Of a stretch of DNA of 64,000 nt, positions 1 to 12,278 are shown piece by piece (the stretch's first letter is position 1; the number at the start of each line of letters is the position of its first letter). The translations under genes were made by a program, and so were the position numbers. The notes below the pieces were generated by a model that saw only the letters and a list, made by a program, of their open reading frames with translations, was not told the origin of the DNA and searched no databases. This DNA comes from Helianthus annuus (Eukaryota > Streptophyta > Magnoliopsida > Asterales > Asteraceae), in the NCBI RefSeq assembly GCF_002127325.2, contig NC_035448.2:9817440-9881439 (forward strand). Reading direction: 5' to 3'.

Positions 1-1799
1 GAAAGCAATCTTAACACAATTGTGTGCTAAGATAATGATCCACCATTTCATGTCCTAATTCCTTAGTCCTTACAACCTAAATCGTGCCTTTCGTGATATT
101 TCTTACCTTATCATCATTGATCGAAAAACATTATATAAACTTAATTATATATAGAAACTTACAATATAGTATTCCTACATTTAAAATTTTTGTTAAAACC
201 ATTAAGGTAAAGAATTTATATTTTTACGTATAAAATTTTGTTTGAAGTATATTCTCATTTAAGTTTATGCATTTATTATTGGTAATTAATATTAGTTTTA
301 TTAGTAATAATATATTAATAGTAATAGTGTTAGTATTATTTTTATATACTAGAGTTATTATCAAGGGCATGTATTGAATAGCCTAGCCTTAGTTAGGCAT
401 GGACTGGCCACCTATGCTTAAACAAGGCAGCACTAACCAATACCCAACCATGATAATAACCAGTTAAGGAGAAGACATATTTTCATAAAACAAATACAAG
501 AATTAGATGAACGAATAAAATTATTTAAATAACTATCCAAGTAGTCGTGGACAAGACATTTTATAAACAATTGTTCATCTTGATTAATATTTCACAACCA
601 TTAAATACTTATAGAAATATTCTTTTATATTAAAATATCAAATGTTATTTACGCAAGCCAATACTTAAGTATGCTTGATATTAAAATAAACATTTATTAT
701 TCTACTTTTATGATTTAAAATACCATAATCTTATAGTTAAACACACTTGATTTTAAAAATAATAATCATAAGTTCTAGAATATTGGGTAAACCTATATCA
801 TTATTTTGTCAAAGTTACCACGGGTTTTGATATTTAAACCTATCTATATTTATTTATTATTCTACCTTATGATAACATAAAAGGAAAAAGGATTTTAATA
901 AATCAAAATATCACCTATCTTTAATCAAACACTTTGATTAAAATCATCTGAATACAATTATAAGACAAAAATACACTAACTTTATTGTCTTTTCATGTAT
1001 TCTTACAAATCACCCATCTCAGCACATTAGTTTTCTTATATCATAATTTAATATCTGACAAAACATTTTCATGTTTTCATTTTATTTTGACCCGGTCAAT
1101 CTTAAGTCTTCCTTAGGTACCACTCAAGGTAAGTTTTTCTTCTGACAAAGAATTTTACTAATTCCAAAAAGTTCTTCACATTCATTTTAAGAATCTATAG
1201 ATCATATATCTTTTGACTTGAACCCAATCACCTTGAAAAAAATATACCATTTCATCTTATTCGTTTGAACATTTCATCTTTTGAAATATCCAGATTCGCC
1301 TCCTTGAAACTCTCAAATTCGAAAACAATAAATTTATTCGGTCATCGTTGAATTCTTTCAATCATTACAAACACTTTGTAGCGTCTGAATAGATTTGTAG
1401 CTTGTGCTAAACCCTATTCATACGCCATTCGTTTGATTTGTCATATTCTTGGTACAATTATGTACTCAGATTACGATACACTAAATTCTATTGTCCAGTA
1501 CCATTTAAGTAAACGATATTGACTTTCGGATAATCATTGACAAATCATTTTCCATACTTCCATTCACAAATAGATATTTATCAATTCAGAATCTCCCCTA
1601 ATTGATCAAAGTAAGTTCATTTCGGATATTGAATCCAATTGTTTCTATAAATCATTTCTATTTTTAAAATTCATACCCCTCAAAATATCTTTTGATTCCA
1701 TTCCACGATACATTATCTCTCTTAAATTAAAAGAAGAAACATAAAGAAAATATCATAGTCCAAATCTCGAGGACGAGATTTCTATTAAGGTGGGGAGGA
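1..1799 (+). mobile_element. 3' internal end of gypsy element F (non-coding)
   Basis: AT-rich stretch with no credible reading frame. It ends in a palindrome (1762-1781) and a polypurine tract (1787-1799) directly before the LTR at 1800, so at least its right end is the 3' internal end of a plus-strand Ty3/gypsy element. No pol remnant was recognised in it; either F has a long non-coding 3' region, F is non-autonomous, or the left part belongs to another decayed sequence. The 5' LTR would lie left of the window. Confidence 0.6.
1762..1799 (+). other. Palindrome plus polypurine tract of element F
   Basis: AAATCTCGAGGACGAGATTT (1762-1781) is an inverted repeat of 8-bp arms around AGGA. It is followed by the PPT AAGGTGGGGAGGA (1787-1799), which abuts the LTR start. 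The same palindrome lies at the same place in A (37560-37579) and, reverse complemented, in G (13937-13956). Confidence 0.8.
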
Positions 1800-2221
1800 T
1801 GTAACAACCCTCACTAAAATTAATATTTAGTATGATAATTATGCAATAAGGAAACCCTAATTAAGTTTAGTATGATTAATTAATCAGTTAATCAATATTA
1901 ATTAAGCTAACAAGATTAATTAAGCCAAGTAAGGTTTATTAAAAATAGATATATATGTGGTCGTATAAGAATGTTTAATATTAATAATAAAATATATTAT
2001 TTTTTCCCTTACTCCGTTTTTAATGAAACTTAGGTTAAAACGTAGATAAAAATATGCTCGTTCTAAAGACATATTCGTCGTTTTATAAAACGTTATATTT
2101 TAAAAGTTATACGAGAAAAACGAGTGAAGCAGCTGAATTAATATATATAAGCAAACTAGCTAGCATGTCAAGCAGGTAGGCAGGCACGTCACTATCCCAC
2201 ATCGACAGAAATATGTTGAGG

Positions 2222-2252
2222 TGCTTGCTTGCTTGCTTGCTTGCTATAAATA
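2222..2252 (+). promoter_or_regulatory. TATA box of LTR F preceded by a (TTGC)n microsatellite
   Basis: A run of about six TTGC units (about 2222-2244) leads into TATAAATA at 2245-2252. This is the likely U3 promoter core of the LTR, with transcription predicted to start about 30 bp downstream. Seen in sequence; promoter role inferred from position. Confidence 0.6.
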
Positions 2253-2365
2253 GGAAGCTTAGGATTCATTTTTCTTTGCTCATTTCTCTTCTTCTCTCTA
2301 TACGTTGGTGTTCTAACCAATAATCACCGATACGATATTCTGTTCGGTCGATTCAGGAACCAACT

Positions 2366-2494
2366 AACGGAATCCAAAGTATTATACTTTGTGAGTTCGT
2401 TAAACGGAATCCAAAGTACTATACTTTGTGAGTTCGTTAAACGGATGCCAAAGTACTGTCTGAATAAGACTACACTTTGTGAAGTTCGTTAAGG
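2366..2494 (+). repeat. Tandem array in LTR F (about 45-50 bp x 3)
   Basis: Three imperfect direct repeats, each with CCAAAGTA, then ACTTTGTGAGTTCGTTAA and an AACGGA lead. The third is longer by an internal insertion. A second loose repeat (GGATGTTTAAGTG / GGATGTTTAAGTA with TTTGTCGTT) lies at 2702-2790, and three 22-bp ACTCTATGTGAGTGA-type units lie at about 3130-3180. Confidence 0.75.
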
Positions 2495-3698
2495 TTCGAA
2501 TCTCGTAACTATCGTTGAGGTTTGATTTGGGTTTTACACAAATACGTATTCCATTCTGTTAAGCTATATGTTTAACTACCGAAAATACTCCCCACCACAC
2601 ACACATGCGAATCACTAATTAGTATAGCAGGGTGCTGCTACGATACAGGGTATTAACTCGATCGCTATTACGATTCATTTTCCGACCGATCAATATATCC
2701 AATGGATGTTTAAGTGCCACCCACAGTAGGGTTATACTTTGTCGTTCGTCGTTAAATCGATGGATGTTTAAGTATCGCACTTTGTCGTTTGTTGTGAGAA
2801 TTTGATCTCGTGAGTTATCGTAATTGTTGTATTAAGTTACCTACCTAGTTCGTGTGCACTCGGTTACAAGGCTAAACCAATAGGCTAAGCTTTGCCTGTA
2901 TAAATCTGCAATATATCAAGGCTTATCTGTAAACTAAACTTTGGCCGTATGAATCTGCATGTTTATAATGTGAGTCATTCTTCTTTTTAATTGTTTTCTC
3001 ACAGTTTGTGAGTAAGTATTACAAAACTCCAAGTTATTTTCAAAGGTTATAATTACAGGGATTAAGTCTTTGTATTCACCAAATTACAGCTGGTATGTGG
3101 GGTATCGTGCACATTACTATTTTTATCACTCTATGTGAGTGAGTATTACTCTATGTGAGTGATTATTACTCTGTGTGAGTAAACCATCACTATTGGGGCG
3201 ACGTGACCCAATAGTGGTATGACCACAGTCACAGATCCGGTCGAGTGACAAATACCCATTCTTGATAATTGGTTGATAGAAACATTGTAATCGCCCTTAA
3301 TACTGTAATTTATAACTAACGGGTCGTTTTAGAAAACTGAATGATTCACTCAGTATTTCCCGCTGACAAAACCTTTTTAAAACGCGTTTCAGGTAATTAC
3401 AGTAGATTGGAGTAAGGATTAGATCCAGCACTGAAGGACTTCAAGAAGTGGCTTATTTCATTAATTAAATCAAATTAAGAAATATCGTTTTTATATTAAA
3501 AGCTACCTTTGTAAAACATGGGTTTATCCCATCTATTTAATAAATAAAATCCGGTGTTTTTAAACTCTGATATTTTTCCTAACTCACGGTCCTGATGAAA
3601 TTTCCGCTGCAATGTTTTTAAAAATAAAAATAATCACCGGTACCACTGGACTGCTCACGGCACCCGATTCCGTCCAGGGTGGGTCGGGGGTCGTGACA

Positions 3699-6237
3699 AT
3701 TCGCCTCTTCAAGAGCCTTGGAAGAACGGCTCTCCTTCTCTTCGGCCTCCTCAAGGGCCTTTGCAGCACGCGCCTCGGCTTCCTTGGCCTCTTCAAGCGC
3801 CTTCATGGCCCCGGCCTCCGCCCGCTGCGCTTTAACCGCAATGGCCTCAGCTGCAGCTTTTCTTTGCCCAAGGCAACGTTCGCTGCCTTGGCGTTCGTCA
3901 ACTCCTGCCGAGCACGAAACAGAGTGTCATTCTGCTTAGCCCAGGATTCATTCCACTTCTTACGCTCATTGGACAACTTTTCATTCCAACTCTTGCGTTC
4001 ATCAGAAAGGAGTTTGGCAAGAGTACGAACCTGTTTAAGCTGAGTAGTGGCTGCCCACTCCGAGGTCTGTTTCTGCTTCTCAAAAGCAGCCTTATCTTTC
4101 TCAAGCTGCTCCGCACCCGCACGAGCAGACTCGACCAACTTTTCCGCTTCAGCCCGCATGCGAGCAGCTTCTTCCTCGCGGCGGCCCAACACCTTGTAAT
4201 CTTCCAAAATGGCATTCGCCACAATGGAAGTTCCTATTAACATTGTTGAGAGCTGGTTTATACGCAGCTCACGAGGTGCGGCACGGGCACGTTCAACTTC
4301 GAAGGGGGTGCCCAGACCACTTAGAATCTCCTTACATGCGGAAGGGTCATTGGAAATATCATCCCCCTGCATAACAGTCCAGGGGGGGCGGTGATACACG
4401 GTACTCCGACCCTGGGTATACGTGCGGTAATAATACTCCAATTCAGACTCCCCAGGCTGAATTGGAGGCCCATCATAACCCACACCACCGGCACCCGAAC
4501 CGGTACCCTTCACACCAACAGAAGACTTCTGCGGCTCATCATCAGTCTTCTTCGCCTCCGCATCAGACTTTTGCCTCCCAGAATCCGAAAACCGCAGATC
4601 CAAATTATCCCCTTCAGGGGGAGAGATCAGGTTGTTGGAAGAATCAACGGTATCGAAGATCTGGTCCGCAACCTTCTCTGCGGTACCCTCAGTCGCACCC
4701 GCACCCGTGGCACGCGGGGGTGACTCCGGAGCATCAAAGATAGAAAAATCTTTATCTTGAAGCTCTGCAAAACAAAGTCAAATAGCTGTCAAAACAAGTT
4801 GTACATAACACTTAAGACAAGCTACACTAGACTTACCAACAGTAACCGCAGGTTTCTTTGGTGTCGGACCAGTCCTATTCGACTGCAACTTCCGACGTTT
4901 TGGTCCACCGGCACCAATGGCCACCTCTTCTACTTGCCTCTTCGCAGCACCAGACTGCGACCCCGCAGCTGTACCCAAACCCTCAAGGGTATCAGATACT
5001 ATCACATAATCCAAGTATCTACGGAAAGAAGAAGGAGAGATACCTGCCGCCCGCGGCACCAGATGAGGTACAACAGTGACCTCCGGTATTTTCTTCTGGC
5101 GAAAGCGCGGGCCTTTCACAGTTTGCCTCTTAGGCACACCTTTCGCATCAGGGTCCCCTAAGGCCCCAAGATCACCTGCATGGAAAACATCCAAAAGGCG
5201 AGTCAGTGAAACCATTCTTGTTATCACAAGTAAAAAAGACTCCAAAATATACCTTTGCCCCGCGGCAACTCAACTGCCAATGCGGCCTCAGTAGGCACCC
5301 GGAAGTTATCTCGAATGATAACATTAAACTCCTCCTCGCCATCCGCACAAACAACTGTTTCAACCTTGCCTAGAAAATCCTGGGCAAACATCCTCCATAG
5401 GGGAGCGTCCTCTGATAGCAAACACACAAGTCAGTAACGCAGTCGAAGATAAGAAGGTTAAACAAATGAAAAGTACGTACCACCACTTTTCTCCCGCACC
5501 ACGGGCTTTGACTTCTTATTCCTCCTCGTCAACATCATGCGCAACACCCACAACTGTGTGTTGTTCAGCTTCACAGACTCAATGGTCTGCAACTGCGGAA
5601 ACCACTCCACCGACTTCAAACTGGGGACCGCAATGGTCTCTGCTATGATCGTCTCGGTCACATTCCGAAACGTCATCTTTGCAACAATGGCAGCAGCCTT
5701 GATGTAAAAGAACTTCATCTTCCACTTCGTCATCCCCTTGGGAGGAGTCATCAGTTTGGGGCTACCATCTCGTTGACGAAAAGAAAAGAACCACAAGGAC
5801 ACCGTTAGTTGATAAAACCGCCGGAAATCTCCAACGGTTGGCTCTATGTCAAGAGCACGAAAGGTTGACTCAAAATTTCGAATCCGGATCATACCAAACG
5901 GACTCAGTTGAGAAATGTGGATCTTGTACCACTCCAAAATCTCGACAACAAAAACAGTCAATGGTAACCGAAGATTACAGTCACCAAAAAAGTCGGCCCA
6001 CAGGGTCACATAACCGGCCGGAGCATCAGCACCGGTGTCACCTTCCGATGGGTAGACTACCCCATATTCAGGGGGCATTTGAACGTCAAGCATTAGACGA
6101 TCAAAAGATTTTTTGGTCCACTTTAACTCCGGTAACCCACCACCGGCGCTTCCTCCCTCCTCCTCCTCCGCCGCCACCGGCGAGGATGGCTCTGGGTTTT
6201 CACCCTCCACATTATGTGGACTTGATGGTTCAGCCAT
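3699..6237 (-). pseudogene. Four-exon antisense gene resembling the 'putative gypsy-type transposon' family, truncated by F
   Basis: Four exons read leftwards: 6237-5481, 5411-5253, 5175-4837 and 4764 to at least 3803. The three introns (69, 77 and 72 nt) are all GT-AG, all phase 1, and joining them keeps one open frame. Exon 1 starts at ATG 6237 (MAEPSSPHN...), with a run of acidic residues and then a globular region with LPLTVFVVEILEWY and ISQLSPFGMIRI. From memory this resembles Pfam Transposase_28 proteins, abundant near Tat-lineage elements; function unknown. Exon 4 encodes a long Ala/Glu/Lys coiled coil (about 4200-3700). A one-base frameshift near 3860 leads to an early stop at 3803; the other frame would continue the coiled coil to 3699, where LTR F interrupts it. 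The first roughly 700 residues are otherwise open, so loss is recent. Model confidence is high; family assignment is moderate. Confidence 0.75.
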
Positions 6238-6395
6238 CAGGTATATCAAAGAAACAGAAGACAGTGAGTGGAAAAACTAAAAACCTCACCGGAACTTCAA
6301 GAAATATCGTCGGAGAAGACAAAGAAAAAGTTTTCTCTCACTGGCAAATTTTTGAAATTTCGAACAAGTGAGGGGAAACCACGAACGGTTTCCCC

Positions 6396-6402
6396 TTATA
6401 TA
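6396..6402 (-). promoter_or_regulatory. TATA box of the antisense gene
   Basis: TATATAA on the minus strand, about 160 bp upstream of the ATG at 6237, in GGGTATATAAGGGG context. Predicted transcript start is about 6370, giving a 5' UTR near 130 nt. It supports independent antisense transcription. Inferred from position. Confidence 0.6.
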
Positions 6403-7040
6403 CCCATCGCAATTAATACGGAGGGAGAAAACGAATCATCACGTTCAAAAAGAGCGAATTGCGCGACACCACGTGTCAAGCGCCGTTTTCGCTGACGGTT
6501 ATCACGCGCGCGTGGCCGCCCACGCGCCTGACATAGGAGACGTTTACACTCCTTGCTACAGTGCATTTAATGCCTCGGGCAGTGCAAATGTCCTTTCATT
6601 TCAGCACATGCCAGAAAGATCTCACCAACTTCCACCAACTCACACGTGAGATCAGCCACGTAGGCAAGAAAAAGCGACTACATTATCCAACAATAAGCGG
6701 CATGCGGTTTCTCTGGTATACCGCACCATAACCCATACCGCATGTCGTTTTTTAACATACCCCTAAAAATAGGTAAAAATATATATCTCTACACTATAAG
6801 GGGGTATAATACCTATTCGCACTACCCACGAGCACACGTGGAATATGCGGACATGACACACACGAGCCCGTTCAGGTGTGTCAGATGCTCAGAACCAGCA
6901 TTGTTCTTTGGACTGAACCGCATCTCAGACACAGGTAAACCGCATCGCCTTCATTCTCTTCAAGCTTCAAATCCCTCCTGTCCGGTTCACAACCGCAGAG
7001 GGTACGTGAACACCTTCTTTAACATAAAGAAGGAAGGGAA
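6403..7040. other. Non-coding spacer between antisense gene and probable Tat LTR
   Basis: No gene seen. Contains several ACCGCA/TGCGGT motifs (6700-6750, 7000) and the antisense gene promoter region. It ends in a purine run AAAGAAGGAAGGGAA (7026-7040) that could be the PPT of a plus-strand element, followed by TGTACGCG. Confidence 0.45.
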
Positions 7041-8289
7041 TGTACGCGCGCGCACATCAGCAACCCTGTCTCCTGAACCTTCAAGAGCTACATCCGAGCA
7101 ACACACCTGCTTCGAGCGAATATGGGAATGCAAAACCGCAGACACTCACGAGTAGCTACGGACATAACCATAGCTTCCGCAGACTGGTTGCTACGGAAGA
7201 GCCAAGCTAACTCCACATCACCGAGCGAAGCTACTTCAAGGCAAACTCGGTATTGGAGCGTGAAGGTAAGTGGCTCCAGAAAGAACGCAGATAAGCGCTC
7301 TAAACAAGCCCTTGTCGAACAGCAAGCGTCCGAACAGCGGTAACAAGTCTGCTTATGACTTTGTTTGCCCGCCGATGGGCCGCATAGAATAAACAATGGT
7401 GGGCATACCCTTGCCTATGACCATGTTTATTTACCCATAGTACAAATCTACATTGTTCGACCAAACATGGCCAACAATGACGCAACGAGGTAACCGCAAA
7501 GGACGTGCGGTTACTAGAGAGCTATGACGACGAACACGAAAACCCAACAAAAAAGGGATCGTCATCTCATGACTAGATGCTGAACATAGAGCTTGAGCAA
7601 AGCACTTACAAGCATCAACTACTTTTGATCCCGATCTCAGAGATTGATCCAAAGTTTCTTTTCTTCTTCATGCACCACTTCAACAATTGGTTTGAAGACA
7701 AGACCACCTCTCAGAGGTTGAAAGCCTGTGCATACCTTCAAACCACCATCTCAGAGGTTGGTTCGAAGTTTGTGCAGCATTACTAACAAAGTCTCCAAGA
7801 GACCTTCGGCACAACAACAGGTGGCAAGCCACCTGGTGACATAAATCGGCTGAGAATTTCGCATCAGACGAAATTCCTTCACCGATACGGAAGAGGCGTC
7901 AGATGACCCTTCCAGACCTCCAGCTTGATTTACATACAGAAAAGACCATCCACATGGTCTAGGATCTTCTCCAGACTCCAAACTACCTTCCAAACACCAT
8001 AGTCCAGTACTCCTCCCACATACAACTTGTATGTGGCAGCAACACTAGACTGGGGGGACTTGAAGGGGTATGGTCCCAGATCTCGCGTCAGCATCGACCG
8101 CGAGTGACCATTACCCTTATCAAAACCCCCACCAGCTAACAACCTACTTGTGCCCATGCGAGAACGCGTCGGCACAAGGGTTGAATCCAATCTATCTAGT
8201 AACGAAGGAGGACTTACATGGAACATGAGAACGGTAGAGTGATGCGACATAGCATCACATCTGGTGTATGAAAACGGAAGTATTCACAG

Positions 8290-8560
8290 CGATGCGGCCT
8301 CGCACCGCGTCCAGTGAACACTTCTATCAATACAAGAAAGCCTTACCTTAGGCATAGAAGAAGATGAACATAACGGTGCGGCTGGCACCGCACCATATGG
8401 GCATTTTCGTCACGACAAGGGATGCAGGCAAATAGTCTCCGCGGACGACGATGCGGCCAGCACCGCATCTCGCGTATTTCTTGATCACAAGTAGGAGACG
8501 CGGTAACCTCAGACGTTACCGCATGCAACGATGCGGCTTGCACCGCATCCTATGCACTCA
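8290..8560. repeat. Dispersed GATGCGG...CCGCATC palindromic motifs
   Basis: At least four copies of a short dyad, (G)ATGCGGC-N2-3-GCACCGCA(TC), at about 8292, 8375, 8449 and 8529, spaced 75-85 bp apart. Each can fold into a small GC stem. Similar half sites occur upstream (6700-7140). They form a loose array inside the probable Tat LTR, upstream of its TATA box. Confidence 0.65.
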
Positions 8561-8731
8561 ACAAGTGGGACTGACACCACAGTGCAAGTGGCACCAATGG
8601 CAGTTACCTGTCAGAGCTACGTAAGCAATGGACTGACGTGGCGTAACCTCCACAACCGACAAGCCTGACACACCTACAAAGGTGCAGCACGTCGTCAGTC
8701 CATCCATCATCCTCCTCCTTCACTCCTCGGC

Positions 8732-8739
8732 TATAAATA
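8732..8739 (+). promoter_or_regulatory. TATA box of probable Tat LTR
   Basis: TATAAATA in CTCGGCTATAAATACC, followed about 30 bp later by a CT-rich stretch (CTCTCTCACTACTACT) typical of a transcript start and leader. Its position about 270 bp before the LTR end fits an R-U5 region. Confidence 0.55.
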
Positions 8740-9010
8740 CCAACCCCAAACCAGGTTTGAGGTATCTCTTCACAACTCTCTCACTACTACTATCTTACTT
8801 TGCTTCCCAAGCAAACTACTGATTCTCACGCCGGAGAGTGGTAACAAGGAGCACCCCCCACCCCATCCTCCTTGTTACGAGTCACGGCTTGTTTCCTTGT
8901 GCAGGAGATCGACCACCGGTGATCCAGCCAGCGATCCTCGAGAGGAAGGGATTAACCCTTCTTGACGAGACCAGTGTGTTAACCCTGCCCGGTTAACCAT
9001 TGTTTCATCA

Positions 9011-9580
9011 GTAGGCGACGGCGGCTGTGATGGTGACGGTGGTGGTGGTGGTGGTGACGATGGTGGTGTGAGCTGAGATGAATTGTAAAAGAGAAACTGG
9101 GTTTTTTTAGAACAAGGGTTTCATGAGACTAATTTATGGTTGACGAAAATACCCTCCTCCTTCAAATTTCAATTTTGCCAGGTGTCATAATCTCATTCCT
9201 TCCTAGCCTTCCTAGCCAAAACAAACTTCCTATTTGATCTTTTCCCTAGAAACATATATGTATTGAATATTAAGTAGATCAGAAACTCATTAATTAAAAA
9301 AAATAATAAAAACAAGAAAAATAAAAACAAATTAAACAAATAATACTTTTATGCTAAAATTTTTGTCAAAGAAATGTCTACAACTGAAAAGCCACGTAAT
9401 GTCCCATTTATTTATTATAAATACTTTTAAATTAAAGATAAGTATAATTATCTATGAAGTTTTAGTAGATTTGAAAAATATGTAAATTATTTGCAAAATT
9501 ATTATGTTAATATCCAAATATTTAGGCTTGACATTTTTTACAACATGTTAATACTTTAGAAACCTTTCCCTCCAAATTCT
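9011..9580. other. Non-coding, with GGT/GAC trinucleotide repeat
   Basis: A GGTGGTGGTGGT-rich microsatellite lies at about 9030-9075. The rest is AT-rich without open frames of note. Nothing else recognised. Confidence 0.5.
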
Positions 9581-9780
9581 TGTAACGCCTCAAATTCTCA
9601 GTAACGTTGTTGTTGTTGTAATATTTTAGCAGTTTGTTAAAGGAATAGGAATTAACGGAGTTGGATGGGTTTTGCGTGGTTATCATGGAATAGCAAAACT
9701 AGAGGGACTAGATGTGCAAATAGGCGAAACTTGCCAAGTGGGGGTCCCTTTTTAAAGATTGCAGTTGTGATAGGCCGCCA
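9581..9780 (+). repeat. Possible 5' tip of a decayed gypsy LTR
   Basis: TGTAACGCCTC at 9581 is a typical gypsy LTR start. The following text (GAGGGACTAGATGTGCAAATAGG) has the 'n unit of ground text' style seen near the start of LTR H (58780: GAGGGACTAAAAGTG). No matching end with a target duplication was found, so its length is unknown. Confidence 0.35.
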
Positions 9781-9939
9781 TTTGGGGTTCCAGAATAGAG
9801 CATCGGGGAGAGGGATAGACAAGACGATCTTAGCGATTAGGTCCTCGATTAAGGAAAATCTCACATCCTTATTTCGTTTTAAGGCATAATTGAGCAGAAG
9901 AATATCTTAATTGATGAGCTTTGATGTTAGGGTTCTGCT

Positions 9940-10085
9940 AGAGTTTGATATTTCGCTAGAACCACCCAATCGGGTGGTTACTGAACCTTTTTGGCGGACA
10001 GCGTGGAGGTAGGCACCCGGGGTCGTGGTGGCCATTGGTGGGATAACCGGCGGTGAGAACCACCCAATCGAGTGGTCACTGATGT
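9940..10085. repeat. Two copies of ACCACCCAATCGRGTGGT
   Basis: An 18-bp near-palindrome occurs at about 9960 and again at about 10061, roughly 100 bp apart and in the same orientation. Surrounding sequence is GC-richer than its neighbours. Origin unknown; no gene recognised. Confidence 0.4.
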
Positions 10086-10190
10086 CAACCCCAACCGATG
10101 GCGGAAACATGGAGACGGGACGAATTAGATTGCTCAAAATGTGAAAACATACTATTTGTGACAATAAATTAAGATTTCAAATTTCGTTTC

Positions 10191-12278
10191 ATTTCATAAC
10201 TTCCAAAGATATATTGTCTCAAAAGAAATTACAACAACTTGGGATCCACATGACTAAACACGAAAAAAAATACATAAACAAAATTCGAGTGCGTTTCTAA
10301 TTTCCACCCTAAGTTGATTTCTCGTGCATCATCATAAATTTCCTGAAACATGTATATTAAGTATCCGTCAATACAAAAAAGGTCGATGAGCATACAAGTT
10401 TTGTCTACATAGCATTAGTATAAAAATGTCTCAAATCTACATGTTAATTGTACACTAGGTTATATGAACATACTAGCATGCATCAACTATAAATCAAATC
10501 AAAGTGCCCACTAGCGTAATCTTATCACCGAAGTGAATAAGACCGTATTGACTGAATACTTGAAAATGACCACAAAATGGGTGGTGTGCTACTCCTATAG
10601 CGCTATACATGTTAAGTAAGGCTTGCAAAGTTAATGATAGACAACATGCATAAGATTGTCCTAGTATGTATAAACGAATAACATAGCAAATAACATGTTT
10701 AAGGATTAAGTGTTTGCATAAGATTGATTGTATGTGTGATTGTGAATTTAATAATGGTACATGTTGTAACTCAAAGTGATTTAAAATGTAAAATGGGTCA
10801 AGTATACTAACTGTTTGCAAAGATATTCCACAAAAGCGAGTTGAACGAGTTTGAAGGTTGGAGCACCAAAGTTACCCTAAAACAGGAAACAAAGGTGTGT
10901 GAGTTTATGGAGTTTTTTTTGATGACGGGCAATGTATTCGGGAATTCATAAATAGGAAAATACATAAAATATATATTTGCTTGGATACTCATTTGGACAC
11001 CATTTTTAGTTAGTGTTTTTCATGAGTGTTACACTCATTGGAAGTCCAAAACAAGGAGTCCAAGACTAAGATAAGTTCCACCTTAACATCTAACATTTAA
11101 CCATGATCTTGGTTGATGTTATAGTTTGGTTTTCAAAAGTATTACATAGGTATATTAATAAGTATATTATAGTCATGTATTAGAGGTAGGGTAATCCACT
11201 AACCTCATGATGTTCACCATTGCACAAAAATCACCACAAGGATGATTCGGATGGTCATGAATAATATGAAGAACATAAACTATCTTTTCTAATTCACCAT
11301 GTAACCAAGTGAGTTCAACTAGACGAATGCTTCCAAACATGATTATGATTGGAGACTTGGTGTAGTTTGTTCACGTTGTTTACTTGAAAGTTATTTGGTG
11401 ACTTAGATTGTATGAAAATGGAGGTATATGACCTCAAAGTTTCCGAATTCATACCTCAACACAAGTCTTCCAACAATAAAACTAGTTGGTAACTTGGTTT
11501 GATGCAAAGAAATCCAAGAAACAAACAAGGTACAAGATGAACAAGTATGAAAGTTAAAAAAAAAAACACCCAACTTGGACCTCAAAATGGTGATGTGATT
11601 TACCAACTTGGTTTACCTTGGTAAACTTGTGGTAATACTCATAAGGTTGTCCAAGTAGGTGGAAAGCATAAAATAAGAAGAAAATGAGAGAAAATAACTT
11701 CAAAACTTACTGTTTTGAACTTAAGAACAATCTGCCAACACTTGAATTCTTAGGAGATTGAGAGGATTTGAGAGTGTTTTGGAGGTGTGTAAAGGGATTA
11801 GGAGGTGTTGAGATGATGTATTTGTAAGTGGTTATTAAGGTTTGGATTTAAGTGAAGGTAGTTGGGAGTATTCGTGAGCTAAAATGGAGTCTTCCAGACC
11901 AGGTCCTTGCGGACCGAAAGACCTAAAAAAATAAATTTTCAAAAGTGTCACTTTTAGTCCCTGCAGTTGGGTTGTGTGTTATTTCATGCTATAATTACAT
12001 AGTTAGTTATGTTTTAGGCATTTTAAGGTGTATACAAGCATGTGTAATGTGTGAATATGTTTGAATAGAATTTCGAGAATATATATTCTCGGTGTATGAC
12101 TCGGTTTTTAAATATAAATGCGTATTTTATGATTGTTTGCGTATAATGCAAGATTAGTTGTGCAAGTATGATATAAAATGTGATTTCCATTATGATCAAA
12201 GTCTTAGAATTACAAGGATTGAATTTGAAATACGAATTACAATAAATTGAAAATGAAACGAAAATACGGAACGTGACA
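10191..12278. other. AT-rich intergenic stretch
   Basis: No coding sequence, LTR pair or RNA gene recognised. A 'TTTTAGTCCCTGCAGTTG' phrase at about 11948 is of a type common in plant LTRs and MITEs. Short ORFs here have no recognisable features. Confidence 0.5.

Larger units (their letters stand above)
1800..3698 (+). repeat. 3' LTR of gypsy element F
   Basis: 1,899-bp LTR starting TGTAACAACCC and ending GTCGTGACA (TG...CA). The start is clearly related to the LTR of A (29992 and 37598), so F and A belong to related families. It lies directly after a PPT, so it is a 3' LTR. The target sequence resumes at 3699 inside exon 4 of the antisense gene; the expected 5-bp duplication ATTCG would lie left of the window. 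It contains a TATA box and two short tandem arrays, listed separately. Confidence 0.85.
7041..9010 (+). repeat. Probable 3' LTR of a Tat-lineage gypsy element
   Basis: Starts TGTACGCG after a purine run and ends TTTCATCA, giving TG...CA ends and about 1.97 kb. A TATA box lies at 8732-8739, followed by a CT-rich leader and a GC-rich segment, and the LTR ends with GTTTCATCA, which recalls Tat/Ogre-type LTR ends in composites. An antisense accessory gene between pol and the 3' LTR is a known layout for Tat elements, and this order fits. The left boundary is a guess; no second LTR or TSD can be seen. ORFs here look spurious. Confidence 0.5.

Noticed and set aside
3612..4043. Plus-strand 143-residue frame at the F/antisense gene border.
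   Set aside because: It spans the LTR end and the shadow of the coiled-coil exon on the other strand.
9652..10164. Short ORFs of 70-85 residues as host genes.
   Set aside because: No domain, overlapping on both strands, in decayed repeat-like sequence.
9581..12278. A full LTR or solo element from TGTAACGCCTC (9581) to ACGTGACA (12278).
   Set aside because: Ends look right but flanks ATTCT and AATAA do not match and no internal support was seen; only the left tip is kept as a low-confidence feature.
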